Positions 1 to 7,414 are shown, counted from the first letter of the stretch. The stretch is 64,000 nt of DNA from Pelagihabitans sp037969055 (GCA_037969055.1 JBBKWR010000119.1:1-64000), one strand, 5' to 3'. Notes: generated by a model from the sequence alone, not told the origin. A program made the numbers and translations.

Positions 1-10
1 ATTGAACAAA

Positions 11-364
11 ATGACACGAAAGATACTTGTTCCAATAGATATTGAAAACCCTCAAAATAGGATAAATGATTTTTTATATCCTAAACCGACTGAAAATGGA
101 CTCGTGCTCACAGGAATAAAATCGGACAAAAAATGGGACTATGGAATTGTAATTTTAACAAGTGAAATAAACGAAAATGAAATCTTTAAAAAGATAGTAG
201 ATAGCGGAATTAAAATCAATTCTGTTGAGAATTTATTGGCTGTTTTGAAAGAATATGTTCGAGAAATTCCAAATTATAAAATCGGAAATGTTTTAGAACT
301 TAATCAAAATAAAAATAGTCTTGAATTAATATTGAAACATCAAAGATTGACGAGGAAAAAATGA
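11..364 (+). CDS. hypothetical protein, cassette-type orphan gene
   Basis: About 117 residues from the ATG at 11; an in-frame TTG at 2 is a less likely start. I do not recognise the family. The protein is Lys/Glu/Asn rich with an N-terminal beta-strand-like MTRKILVPIDI, has no signal peptide or membrane segment, and ends in basic residues (LTRKK). It is very AT rich, unlike the chromosomal genes after 10 kb. The stop codon is followed at once by AAAACTAC..CCAACAATG, the same sequence that follows the next gene, which marks it as part of the repeat-delimited gene series of this island. The window starts just upstream, so its promoter is not seen. Confidence 0.55.
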   Translation: MTRKILVPIDIENPQNRINDFLYPKPTENGLVLTGIKSDKKWDYGIVILTSEINENEIFKKIVDSGIKINSVENLLAVLKEYVREIPNYKIGNVLELNQNKNSLELILKHQRLTRKK

Positions 365-380
365 AAAACTACAACCAACA

Positions 381-620
381 ATGTTCGAAATTGAATTAGA
401 CAATTATAAAGTACAATCAACTGGAGCTGACGGTGGACACAATTACGTTTTAGCCGAAATAGAACATAAGGGAATCCCAAGAAGACTTTTAGTTACTTTT
501 CTTGACAAATCTGACGAAAAGAACCTTAAAGAAAATTTGCGGATTAGAATAAAAGGCGAACTTTTAGACGAAGGAGAAGATTTTGATTTATTGCTATTGA
601 ATACAACAATTAAAAAATAA
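381..620 (+). CDS. hypothetical small acidic protein
   Basis: A 79-residue protein of unrecognised family. Alternating hydrophobic residues (FEIELDNYKV, YVLAEIEHKG, RRLLVTFLD, DFDLLLLNT) suggest a small all-beta or alpha/beta fold; there are no Cys residues and no membrane segment. It starts 16 bp after the previous stop, and its ATG lies inside a copy of the CCAACAATG motif that elsewhere opens the intergenic hairpins, so this gene appears to have been joined directly to a repeat end. After its stop another copy of the motif follows and is then interrupted by an insertion sequence. Base composition is AT rich, as in the rest of the island. Function unknown. Confidence 0.55.
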   Translation: MFEIELDNYKVQSTGADGGHNYVLAEIEHKGIPRRLLVTFLDKSDEKNLKENLRIRIKGELLDEGEDFDLLLLNTTIKK

Positions 621-645
621 AAAACTACTGCCAACAATGGTAACC
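621..645 (+). repeat. 5' fragment of a cassette-type intergenic repeat
   Basis: AAAACTACTGCCAACAATGG directly after the 381-620 gene repeats, with few changes, the sequence at 365-383 after the first gene (AAAACTACAACCAACAATG). In full copies further on (5161, 6751) a related AACAATG or CACAATG opens a long inverted repeat. Here the matching 3' arm is missing, apparently because the IS1182-type element lies at about 646. Confidence 0.5.
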
Positions 646-2358
646 GTTGCGCAAGCCATTCAGGCCAAAAAAATGGATCCATATGAGCCTCTTTACGAGC
701 CTTTTTTCTTGTCAGCTCAGAAGGGGATAGCTAATTTTCGATGCTTTACAGAAGGGCCAAATAGGAATTGAACGGTACTTTTCACCAATGCTGCCAAAGC
801 AAGCTGTCCTACCCCGCTTTTTATTCGTTTTTGAGTGAATTTCAGGTACTTCTTCAAATTATAGGCAATAGCGGAGAGGTGCATCACCTTATTGGCCTGT
901 TCAATGCCAATAGTATTTATCTTTCTGAGACCCATGAACTGGGTCAACGTTCCGAAAACAGGTTCCACCGTGCTTTGCCGCTTACCTTTCATGTACCTGC
1001 CCTGTGGACTGTTGACCCTTGCAATGTTCCGTTCATACTCCGCCCTATAATAGGTAACACTGAACTTCTTCTCCTGGGCGCTCTTGCCCAAACATTGTTC
1101 TTGTACCGGGCAACCCACACAAACATGCTTTCTTGCCCGATACTCCTTCTTCCTGGTCTTGGTGCGACTGTCCAAAAACTCCTTGGTAAACGGTATCACC
1201 TTGCCTTGGGGGCATAGGTAATGGTCTTCCCCTTCATTGTAGATGAAACCGTCCGGACCACCCTTGTACGTGCCATGGGGCGGTATAAAGCTCTTTAGAC
1301 CTTGTTGTTCTAGATAGGCATAGTTCTCTCCGCTACTATAACCCGTATCGGCTACACAGTTTTCAAACATCAAACCTTGTTGCCATAAACGACCTCTTAA
1401 GCGTTTTACGATGTCCTGTAATTGTTGGTTGTCCTTGCCGTCGGCATGGTAGGCCCTGATATCCGTTATAACATGATGGGCGGTGTCAACACTCAACTGT
1501 GAGAGATAGTTCAGCTTCCGCGCCTTGCCCGGCTTTACGCTGATACGCGCATCCGGGTCCGTGGGGCTGTAGTGTGTTTTGTTGCTCGTGTACTTGCTGC
1601 CCTTGCTGCCCGCTCCCGGCCGTTGGTCCTGGTCCTTGGCCCATTTCCTGTTCCTGCTTTTTATCGCATCCAGCTCTTTCTTGTTCGCGGTGACCCCCCG
1701 TTGCCCTTCGGGGGCCTTATCCTCCTTGGATCTTCTTATCGGCGTTTTTTTTATCCATTGCACTGATATGCCGAATACTGTGCAGATGGGCCTCCAGGTC
1801 TTCCCTGGGGACCTTGAGCTCCAGACTGTCCATACTCGCATTCGCCTTGACAGGGGCCGAATCGATGGCCTGGGTATGCCCACTGACCATGCCCTTGTCA
1901 ACACACATTGAAAGTACTTGGGTAAAAACCTCCTCGAATATGGTCTCCGGGAATAGCTGGCGCGTCCGGCTTATCGTACTGTGCCAAGGTAGTTCCTCGT
2001 CGATATCGTAACCTATGAAGTAAAGGATATCCAGACGCATCGAACAGTGGTCGATCAGCTTGCGGTCGCTGATAATGTTCTCCAGATAGCCCACCAGGCA
2101 CAGTTTGAAGAACACCACCGGGTCGATGCTCTTCTGGCCGCTCTCCCCATAATAATCCCTGGTAAGGGGATAGAGAAAACCCAGGTCGACGGCACCTTTC
2201 AATCGCCTGTAGAAATTAGTATCGGGTACGCGGTCACTTAATTGAAAACTATTGAACAGCTTCTCTTGATAATCCTTTTTTCCCTGCATACCTAAAGTTA
2301 CGATCGATCCTTGGATCGGCAATGATCAACAAAGACTTTTTTCGCTAACTTCTGCAAC
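646..2358 (-). mobile_element. IS1182-type insertion sequence (ends approximate)
   Basis: An insertion sequence carrying an IS1182-family transposase in two overlapping frames on the minus strand. Candidate terminal inverted repeats are GTTGCGCAAG at 646-655 and, on the other strand, GTTGCAGAAG ending at 2358; both are followed by an A-rich stretch. The ends are inferred from this short match only and no target duplication could be confirmed. The element sits inside the series of hairpin repeats, between a truncated 5' repeat arm on the left and a complete hairpin (2368-2488) on the right. Base composition of the transposase is clearly more GC rich than the flanking island genes, consistent with separate origin. 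Confidence 0.6.
717..2289 (-). pseudogene. IS1182-family transposase, frameshifted at an A8 run
   Basis: DDE transposase of the insertion sequence. The N-terminal part runs from an ATG at 2289 (MQGKKDYQEKLFNSFQLSDR, typical start of the family) to a stop at 1717 and contains the first catalytic Asp in QAIDSAPVKANAS. The C-terminal part, in another frame, ends at 717 and contains the second Asp (VADTGYSSGENY), the Cys-rich segment (VCVGCPVQEQC) and the Glu in STVEPVFGTLTQFMGL. The two frames join at a run of eight A residues (1745-1752 on the plus strand as T8); seven would restore one reading frame of about 520 residues, the usual family size. So either the gene is broken by one added base, or a full protein is made by slippage on the A8 run. 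Confidence 0.85.
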
Positions 2359-2367
2359 AGGCACATT

Positions 2368-2488
2368 GTATAACCGCAATTACTGCGTCCCGAAGCTTCG
2401 GGAGATTACGTCCGAATCCACTCGGAAATGCTAAAGTCAGTGCTAAACCGAAAATTAACGCATACAAACCCGTAACTGACGGTTATAC
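2368..2488. repeat. cassette-type hairpin repeat, complete
   Basis: Imperfect inverted repeat of 121 bp. The left arm GTATAACCGCAATTAC (2368-2383) pairs with GTAACTGACGGTTATAC (2472-2488) with one bulged base; GTATAACCG/CGGTTATAC is perfect. The interior holds smaller hairpins, a CCCGAAGCTTCGGG palindrome near 2389-2402 and CCGA..TCGG near 2412-2425. It lies between the two insertion sequences with no gene left in front of it. Architecture matches the repeats at 5161 and 6751, although the arm sequence differs. Confidence 0.6.
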
Positions 2489-2527
2489 GTATTCCAAGGT
2501 CAAATCCTAATATAAATTCAATCATTT

Positions 2528-3520
2528 TTAAGCTGCAAACTGCTGTATTTCAACGTATGGCGTTCCTCTTTTAATTACCGAAAAAGCTCTTGCCAAAATC
2601 TTATTTCTTACGTTATTTAAAGCCACCATTTTTGGCTTGCCTTCTTCTAATTTTCTTTGGTAATATAATTTGAGTTCGCTATCACATTGAATGGCACTTA
2701 CACTTGCTAATGTCAATAAGGTTTTCATCTTTCTATCGCCTATATGATGAACTCTATTCCTTCGTTTTATGCTTGTACCGGATTGATACCCAAAAGGTGC
2801 TACACCGCAGTAACTCGAAAACTGACGCCAACTCTCAAACTTCTTAAAGTTGTCGGTATGGTAAATCAATTGACAAGACAATATCAGCCCTACTCCTTTC
2901 ATGCTGTTAAGTAAATCGTAATTACGTTGACTCGTCTTATGTTCCTTGACTAGCGCTATCATACGTTGCTCGATAGCATGTATTTGCTTGGTCAGATAGT
3001 GAATTGTTTTTTCAATCGTCTTACAACATAAATCTGTTGATGGACTGTTCAATAAGTTCCGTGCTTCTTTAAGTGTACTGGTCTTACCTGTTCTATCACG
3101 TACCAGCTGTTCTCTGAAAGCTAATAACCTTCCTAGTTCTTGAAGATAGGTTTCTTTAGGACTGCTCAACTTAAGTTCTTCTTTATGAATCCATGCATAT
3201 CGTGCTATCATAGCAGCATCTAGGCGGTCCGTTTTACCTCTTACGATTCCGCTTGAACGTTTTATAGCTAATGGATTTTCTTCTATATAATCGATAGCAT
3301 TCTCACTCATAAATACAGCCAAATTAGTAGAGTAATGACCTGTATCTTCAAAACAGAAAAAGTAACCGACCTTTTTTAAGTGTTGCTCTGTCCATTTTAC
3401 CAATGCTACATATCCTTTGTAAGTATTGCTAAATAAGCGATGTAGGCCTCTTTTATATAAATGTGCATCTATGGTCAATTTTGATACATCAATCCCTACT
3501 ACGTCTTCATATTTTTCCAT
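2528..3520 (-). CDS. IS110 family transposase (DEDD recombinase)
   Basis: 330 residues, full length for IS110 transposases. The N-terminal RuvC-like DEDD domain begins with GIDVSKLTIDAHL (first Asp, residue 10), continues with the Glu of CFEDTGHYS and ends with the KTDRLDAAMIARYA motif (Asp residues near 95-100). The C-terminal transposase_20 domain includes LNSMKGVGLILSCQLIY and the catalytic-serine region FSSYCGVAPFGYQSGTS with GDRKMKTLLTLAS. Such enzymes excise a circular intermediate and insert it at a site chosen by a bridge RNA. The gene looks intact and the 5' non-coding region is preserved, so the element may still move. Start ATG at 3520 gives the standard N-terminus. Confidence 0.9.
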   Translation of the reverse strand: MEKYEDVVGIDVSKLTIDAHLYKRGLHRLFSNTYKGYVALVKWTEQHLKKVGYFFCFEDTGHYSTNLAVFMSENAIDYIEENPLAIKRSSGIVRGKTDRLDAAMIARYAWIHKEELKLSSPKETYLQELGRLLAFREQLVRDRTGKTSTLKEARNLLNSPSTDLCCKTIEKTIHYLTKQIHAIEQRMIALVKEHKTSQRNYDLLNSMKGVGLILSCQLIYHTDNFKKFESWRQFSSYCGVAPFGYQSGTSIKRRNRVHHIGDRKMKTLLTLASVSAIQCDSELKLYYQRKLEEGKPKMVALNNVRNKILARAFSVIKRGTPYVEIQQFAA

Positions 3521-3630
3521 ATTTTTAAAAGTTGTGACTAATTACATAGTCATGATTTATAAAATGTTGCAATGACTATTACCTTTAATAGGAGTTAAAT
3601 CCTGGTATTCCAAATGGTCCTAAAGCAACC

Positions 3631-3707
3631 TAAGAAAGACAAGAGGACTGATACGTATAACGGAGCTGTAACTCCAAAGACCGTTTTAGTTCTCCTCTTG
3701 TTTCTTA
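3631..3707 (-). ncRNA. candidate IS110 bridge RNA stem-loop
   Basis: In the 5' non-coding region of the IS110 transposase, TAAGAAAGACAAGAGGA (3631-3647) pairs with TCCTCTTGTTTCTTA (3693-3707): 15 base pairs with a two-base bulge. The loop contains a second small hairpin GGAG..CTCC at about 3662-3674. For IS110-group elements a bridge RNA encoded upstream of the transposase is established (IS621 work); position, strand and strong folding fit. I cannot assign the target- and donor-binding loops. The RNA probably also uses the sequence between 3521 and 3630. Confidence 0.5.
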
Positions 3708-3762
3708 GTAAAGTTAACTGACTAGAAAATATACGGTTGTAAAGTAAAGGAGACCGTTGGGT

Positions 3763-3849
3763 CAAATTGCTTTTCTGTCCTTCAACAGCCAGCTTCGGGC
3801 TGTCGGCGCAGGCCGCACACATGACACAACAATCGCTAAAAGCAATTTG
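3763..3849. repeat. hairpin repeat upstream of the serine hydrolase
   Basis: CAAATTGCTTTT (3763-3774) pairs perfectly with AAAAGCAATTTG (3838-3849), enclosing an inner hairpin CAGCC..CTTCGG..GGCTG at about 3785-3802. A further repeat end, GGGGCGTTAGCAAAC at 3926-3940, lies just before the next gene start; its CGTTAG core recurs at the end of the 5161-5293 repeat. This 436 bp gap (3521-3956) therefore holds the bridge RNA candidate, this hairpin and a repeat end, and no gene that I can support. Confidence 0.5.
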
Positions 3850-3956
3850 GCAAGGTTCACTTGTCTTTTAAAAATACGCGAATAAATTCACTATTTTTAA
3901 AATCCAGAACCTCACTACGTTTAGCGGGGCGTTAGCAAACATTAAAAAATAATATT

Positions 3957-5156
3957 ATGAAAAATCTGATCTTATTTTCTTCTATTATTCTCTTGATTTT
4001 TGGATGTCAACAAAATCAAACAAAATCAAGTGATTCAACTTTAAAAACTTATTTTGAATCAAGTTCAATTCCATCAGCGATTATGGGCAGCATTGATGCA
4101 GATGGAAAGACCACCTGGCATCGTTTTGGACCTTCTATTTGGGAAGATTCAACGACAGTGGTTACAGAAGATAATATTTTTAGGATTTTTTCTATGACAA
4201 AAGCTATTACCTCTGTTGCAGCATTGCAGCTTGTTGAAAAAGGGTTAATAGGATTGGACGATCCATTGAATGAGCTAATGCCAGAAATGATAGTCATTCC
4301 TTTATTAGATGAAGATGGAAACCTAATTCATAGTGATGAAATAATTACTTTGAGACAATTACTAACTCATACATCTGGGTTTGGCAAAAAGTTCTTTCAC
4401 TCTAAATTATATAATTTCAATGATGAAAATTGGTCTTACGAAGATCTACCAAGACTTTTTCAGCCAGGTACATCATTCGCTTATGGGGACGGTTTAGTTT
4501 GGGCTGGCAAAGTTGTCGAAAAAATAAGCAACCAAGATCTGGAAACTTACTTCAGAGAGCATATTACGGGCCCTTTAAAAATGGATAATACTTGGTATAA
4601 TGTGCCTAAAAACTTAAGCGAAAATATAGTAACTCTGGGGGGACGTGATTCTTTAGGAATTATTAATACCTGGGCCCGTATTCCCGAAAAACCTCAAACT
4701 GATTATAGTGGAGCTAGTAATCTATTTGCTTCACCAAGTGATTATTTAAAATTTTTGCATTGTATGATGAACTTCGGAAAGTATGAAGGAGGTCAACTGT
4801 TAAAGAAAGAAACAGTACTTCTTATGCTAAAGGATAATTTGCCAATAGGAATTAAAATCCCGAAAATTGAAGAATTCGATAACGGTGGAATAATTGGGTA
4901 TACAGGGGATCATTATGTAGGACTAACAAATGACAGATGGGGATTAGCTTGGGCAATAGAAAAGGATGAAAATGAGATTCGACCAGTTAATTCTGTTTAT
5001 TGGGCAGGAGCAGCAAATTCTTATTTTACGTTAGATGTAGAGAATAAAATTGCAATTGTATATTTCTCTAATTACTTCCCATTTAACGACAAGGAGGCCT
5101 ATGACTTCTATAAGCTATATGAAAAAGAAGTCTATACAGAAATTATGAATAAATAA
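3957..5156 (+). CDS. serine hydrolase lipoprotein, class C beta-lactamase family
   Basis: 399 residues. A lipoprotein signal peptide ends in the lipobox LLIFGC (Cys at residue 17), so the protein is probably lipid anchored in the periplasm or outer membrane. The catalytic Ser-x-x-Lys is FSMTKAITSVAALQ (about residues 81-94). A LLTHTSGFG motif typical of the family follows near 139. The expected Tyr-x-Asn position reads SFAYGDGLVWAG, so Asn is replaced by Asp, and the third KTG/HSG-type motif may be WAGAANSYF. Substrate unknown: it could be an esterase or a D-amino-acid peptidase rather than a true beta-lactamase. It is the single gene between a CGTTAG repeat end and the 5161 hairpin, and AT rich like an acquired gene. 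Confidence 0.8.
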   Translation: MKNLILFSSIILLIFGCQQNQTKSSDSTLKTYFESSSIPSAIMGSIDADGKTTWHRFGPSIWEDSTTVVTEDNIFRIFSMTKAITSVAALQLVEKGLIGLDDPLNELMPEMIVIPLLDEDGNLIHSDEIITLRQLLTHTSGFGKKFFHSKLYNFNDENWSYEDLPRLFQPGTSFAYGDGLVWAGKVVEKISNQDLETYFREHITGPLKMDNTWYNVPKNLSENIVTLGGRDSLGIINTWARIPEKPQTDYSGASNLFASPSDYLKFLHCMMNFGKYEGGQLLKKETVLLMLKDNLPIGIKIPKIEEFDNGGIIGYTGDHYVGLTNDRWGLAWAIEKDENEIRPVNSVYWAGAANSYFTLDVENKIAIVYFSNYFPFNDKEAYDFYKLYEKEVYTEIMNK

Positions 5157-5160
5157 CGAT

Positions 5161-5293
5161 GTGCTAACAATGTATATAAAAAATAGGCGAAACCGCAATA
5201 AAATTAAGGGTTTTGACTCATATAAACTTTCTGCCTAACCGAAAGTTTGGTGCTACGAAATCGCCTACTTTTCATATACTAACCGTTAGTGGC
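5161..5293. repeat. cassette-type hairpin repeat, best-formed copy
   Basis: An imperfect inverted repeat of 133 bp starting 4 bp after the serine hydrolase stop. The left arm (5161-5190) includes GTGCTAACAATG and TATAAAAAATAGGCGA; the right arm (5261-5293) includes TCGCCTACTTTTCATATA and CGTTAGTGGC. The AATAGGCGA/TCGCCTA parts and the outer CTAAC/GTTAG parts pair. In the interior AAACTTT (5224-5230) pairs with AAAGTTT (5242-5248). No gene is encoded here. The arms clearly match those at 6751-6876, so they belong to one family. Confidence 0.7.
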
Positions 5294-5335
5294 AATGCAA
5301 AGACGTAGAAAATATTATCAAAGTAACCAGACATT

Positions 5336-6733
5336 ATGAGTCAACCAGAAAACACACCATCTGACAATAATAATAGAACGCTATCTGCAATAGAACTAAG
5401 AGATATACTGCGAAATCCACCCACAGAGTTTATAAAGGAATCACATGGAATAAAAAGCATTCTAATAAGTCGTTATACTATTGAAGACGAACGCCTTATA
5501 TTAGATAAGAGCATCACAGTAAATTTGCCATTGATTTTTGAGGGTTGCACATTTAAATCTAAAAAGCAGTTTTTTATAAGTGGCATAACATGTAATGAAT
5601 CTTTGATTTTTAATTTCTGTACAATATCCGATTCTATCTACTTCGACAGTGGAACATTCAAAAAAGAGGTCGTGCTAAAGTATGTGCACGTAAAGTACAT
5701 TCATTTATCTGACTGCACATTTGATGAAGTTAGTATCTCTGGTTACCACATTGACGAAATCTGGATGTCGGGGAGCAAATTTGAAAGTTTGAATATAGGT
5801 GAACATCTAGTTGGCGACAACATAAGCAAACTCACAATCTTTGCAGAGGAAGATGAAACAGGTGATATTACTGTTAGGGAACAGGGTTTTGATGAGATAC
5901 ATTTGAGTGGAACAAATAAAGGTAGAACCTTCAATTTTGAGCAAGTGAAATGCGATACTGTTTCAATAATAAATTTTAAAAATGAAGGCTCATTAAATTT
6001 TTTCGGCATCGAACCGAAAGATGTTAACAATGACAAAAGATATTTCCAGATTATCAATAGCAATTTAGACAAAGTTCAATTTTATAGAGCTCATTTCTCC
6101 CAATATAAAGAGCTCATAATTATGGACAGCTTTATTACCGACGCACTGTTTATTGGTTGTAGGTGGAGTAACAATATAAGAGCTCTATATGGGCCAGGAT
6201 ATCGCACGTTTAAAGATTCCCTAAAGACTGGGCGCAAGACAACAGATACGGAGATTGTTGCTATTAAGGAAGCTTATAGGCAACTCAAAATTTCTATGTC
6301 GAAGCATAGTGATAAGATACAGGAACATAAATTCTATTCACAAGAGTTGAATTTTCACAACAAAACATTATCATGGGAACAACCATGGACAAACCAATTT
6401 TGGGATAAAGTTATTTTATTTTTCAGCAAAACCTTTAGTGACTATGGTCAAAGCTTTATAAAACCTTTATGCTGGTTATTAGTGGGGCATTATATTCTCT
6501 TTATACTTGCGTTGCAACTTAACGGATTTGATCCCTTACACATTTCACTTTCAGAACCTACAGCGACAGGTTTTAAAGAAGCATTTGAAAAGTTTTTTAT
6601 TTATATAAATCCATTAAGAAGACTGGAAACATCTCTTTCTGGTTATTTAATTCTCTTAGACTTGTTAATGAGAATCTGGTCATCATATATGATATACAAT
6701 CTCATTAGGGCATCAAGACGATTCATTTCATAA
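5336..6733 (+). CDS. pentapeptide-repeat-like beta-helix protein with C-terminal membrane segments
   Basis: 465 residues of unrecognised family. Residues about 50-290 show short repeated units with alternating hydrophobic and small polar residues (ITVNLPLIFEGCTF, SLIFNFCTISDSIYF, YIHLSDCTFDEVSI, EIWMSGSKFESLNI), which suggests a right-handed beta-helix of pentapeptide type. A Lys-rich linker (AYRQLKISMSKHSDK) follows, then at least two hydrophobic helices (PLCWLLVGHYILFILALQL, about 380-400, and LSGYLILLDLLMRIW near 440). Start is the ATG at 5336. It stands alone between two hairpin repeats. The combination of sensor-like repeats and membrane helices occurs in some defence proteins, but I see no catalytic motif. 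Confidence 0.65.
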   Translation: MSQPENTPSDNNNRTLSAIELRDILRNPPTEFIKESHGIKSILISRYTIEDERLILDKSITVNLPLIFEGCTFKSKKQFFISGITCNESLIFNFCTISDSIYFDSGTFKKEVVLKYVHVKYIHLSDCTFDEVSISGYHIDEIWMSGSKFESLNIGEHLVGDNISKLTIFAEEDETGDITVREQGFDEIHLSGTNKGRTFNFEQVKCDTVSIINFKNEGSLNFFGIEPKDVNNDKRYFQIINSNLDKVQFYRAHFSQYKELIIMDSFITDALFIGCRWSNNIRALYGPGYRTFKDSLKTGRKTTDTEIVAIKEAYRQLKISMSKHSDKIQEHKFYSQELNFHNKTLSWEQPWTNQFWDKVILFFSKTFSDYGQSFIKPLCWLLVGHYILFILALQLNGFDPLHISLSEPTATGFKEAFEKFFIYINPLRRLETSLSGYLILLDLLMRIWSSYMIYNLIRASRRFIS

Positions 6734-6750
6734 CACAAAGTAGCACATGC

Positions 6751-6876
6751 CACTCACAATGGGTATAAAACATAGGGCGGACTGTGGTTTTCGCAAATTT
6801 TGGATTCTTAGTAAACTTAGTCTCGGTGGACAAGTAAACAAACCCGAAATGCCCTACGTTTCATACCCGAGACGTT
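6751..6876. repeat. cassette-type hairpin repeat
   Basis: Begins 18 bp after the stop of the beta-helix protein with CACTCACAATG. The arms GGGTATAAAACATAGGGC (6761-6778) and GCCCTACGTTTCATACCC (6851-6868) pair over 18 positions with two mismatches; the right arm continues into GACGTTATG. CACAATG + TATAAAA + ATAGGGCG on the left and GCCCTACGTTTCATA on the right are the same pieces as in the 5161 repeat. An open frame runs through it but the inverted-repeat structure argues against coding. Confidence 0.65.
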
Positions 6877-6969
6877 ATGTACAAGCTCCATTTCCCAATG
6901 AATTTGAACAATATCCGACGCCTAAACCAGTTAATTCTATAAATATAGAATAGTCGAAAAGACAACAAT

Positions 6970-7272
6970 ATGGATCCCAAATTAATACTCCTATTAATTG
7001 TTGGAATAGTCGGATGGTTAGTTAAATGGTCCATTTTTAATTGGAAACGAAGGAGACGGAGAAACTATTATCGTAATATATACCTTAAATCCGATGCATG
7101 GAAAAGGAAGCGTTATGTAGTTCTAAAACGTGACAATTGGAAATGTGTTTACTGTGGTAATCGTGCAACTCAAGTACATCATAAAAGATATGCTAAAAAA
7201 AACATAGGACGAGAACCTATTAAATGGTTGGTCTCGATATGTAAAACTTGTCATGATAATCGACATATATAA
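6970..7272 (+). CDS. small membrane-anchored HNH endonuclease-like protein
   Basis: 100 residues. One hydrophobic helix at residues 4-24 (LILLLIVGIVGWLVKWSIF) is followed by a run of basic residues (KRRRRRN), then an HNH domain. RDNWKCVYCGNRATQVHHKRY carries the first CxxC and the HH of the motif, and CKTCHDNRH the second CxxC and final His, so zinc-binding and catalytic residues are present. HNH nucleases cut DNA in restriction, phage and mobile-element contexts. Its role here is unknown; a membrane-tethered small HNH protein could act on incoming DNA. It follows the 6751 hairpin by about 90 bp. The following 142 bp to the next gene contain only short repeats such as GCCA..TGGC. Confidence 0.75.
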   Translation: MDPKLILLLIVGIVGWLVKWSIFNWKRRRRRNYYRNIYLKSDAWKRKRYVVLKRDNWKCVYCGNRATQVHHKRYAKKNIGREPIKWLVSICKTCHDNRHI

Positions 7273-7414
7273 AATAAGCCATGCACATCAATGGCAATAA
7301 GTAATTGCTATGTTCTAGCCTACACAAGTATATTAATCGTAATCAGACTTTTGCCCCCAATTCCCATACCTAAAAGCTTTACACTAAAACCCAAGTAGGT
7401 CCGTTATTTAATTG

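Larger units (their letters stand above)
2528..3707 (-). mobile_element. IS110-type insertion sequence (core; ends not resolved)
   Basis: The transposase gene plus its structured 5' non-coding region. IS110 elements lack long terminal inverted repeats, so the outer limits cannot be read from sequence alone; the right end should lie between 2489 and 2527 and the left end beyond 3707, probably before the hairpin that starts at 3763. The element is flanked by cassette-type hairpins on both sides. Confidence 0.65.

Noticed and set aside
443..682. Minus-strand frame overlapping the 381-620 gene
   Set aside because: Serine/lysine-rich low-complexity translation that is the shadow of the plus-strand gene.
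717..2322. Several plus-strand open frames inside the IS1182 element
   Set aside because: They are antisense to the transposase, whose catalytic motifs are clear on the minus strand.
3595..3822. 75-codon minus-strand frame upstream of the IS110 transposase
   Set aside because: It overlaps the long bridge-RNA-like stem and the 3763 hairpin, and has no recognisable protein pattern; structure explains the sequence better.
5161..5293. Reading the hairpins as simple rho-independent terminators
   Set aside because: Stems are interrupted, arms are 80-100 bp apart, and there is no T run after the stem; sequence shared between copies is in the arms, unlike terminators.
6747..6953. 68-codon open frame between the beta-helix gene and the HNH gene
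   Set aside because: It runs straight through the inverted repeat at 6751-6876, and its translation (many Pro, Arg and Tyr) reflects the repeat arms rather than a protein family.
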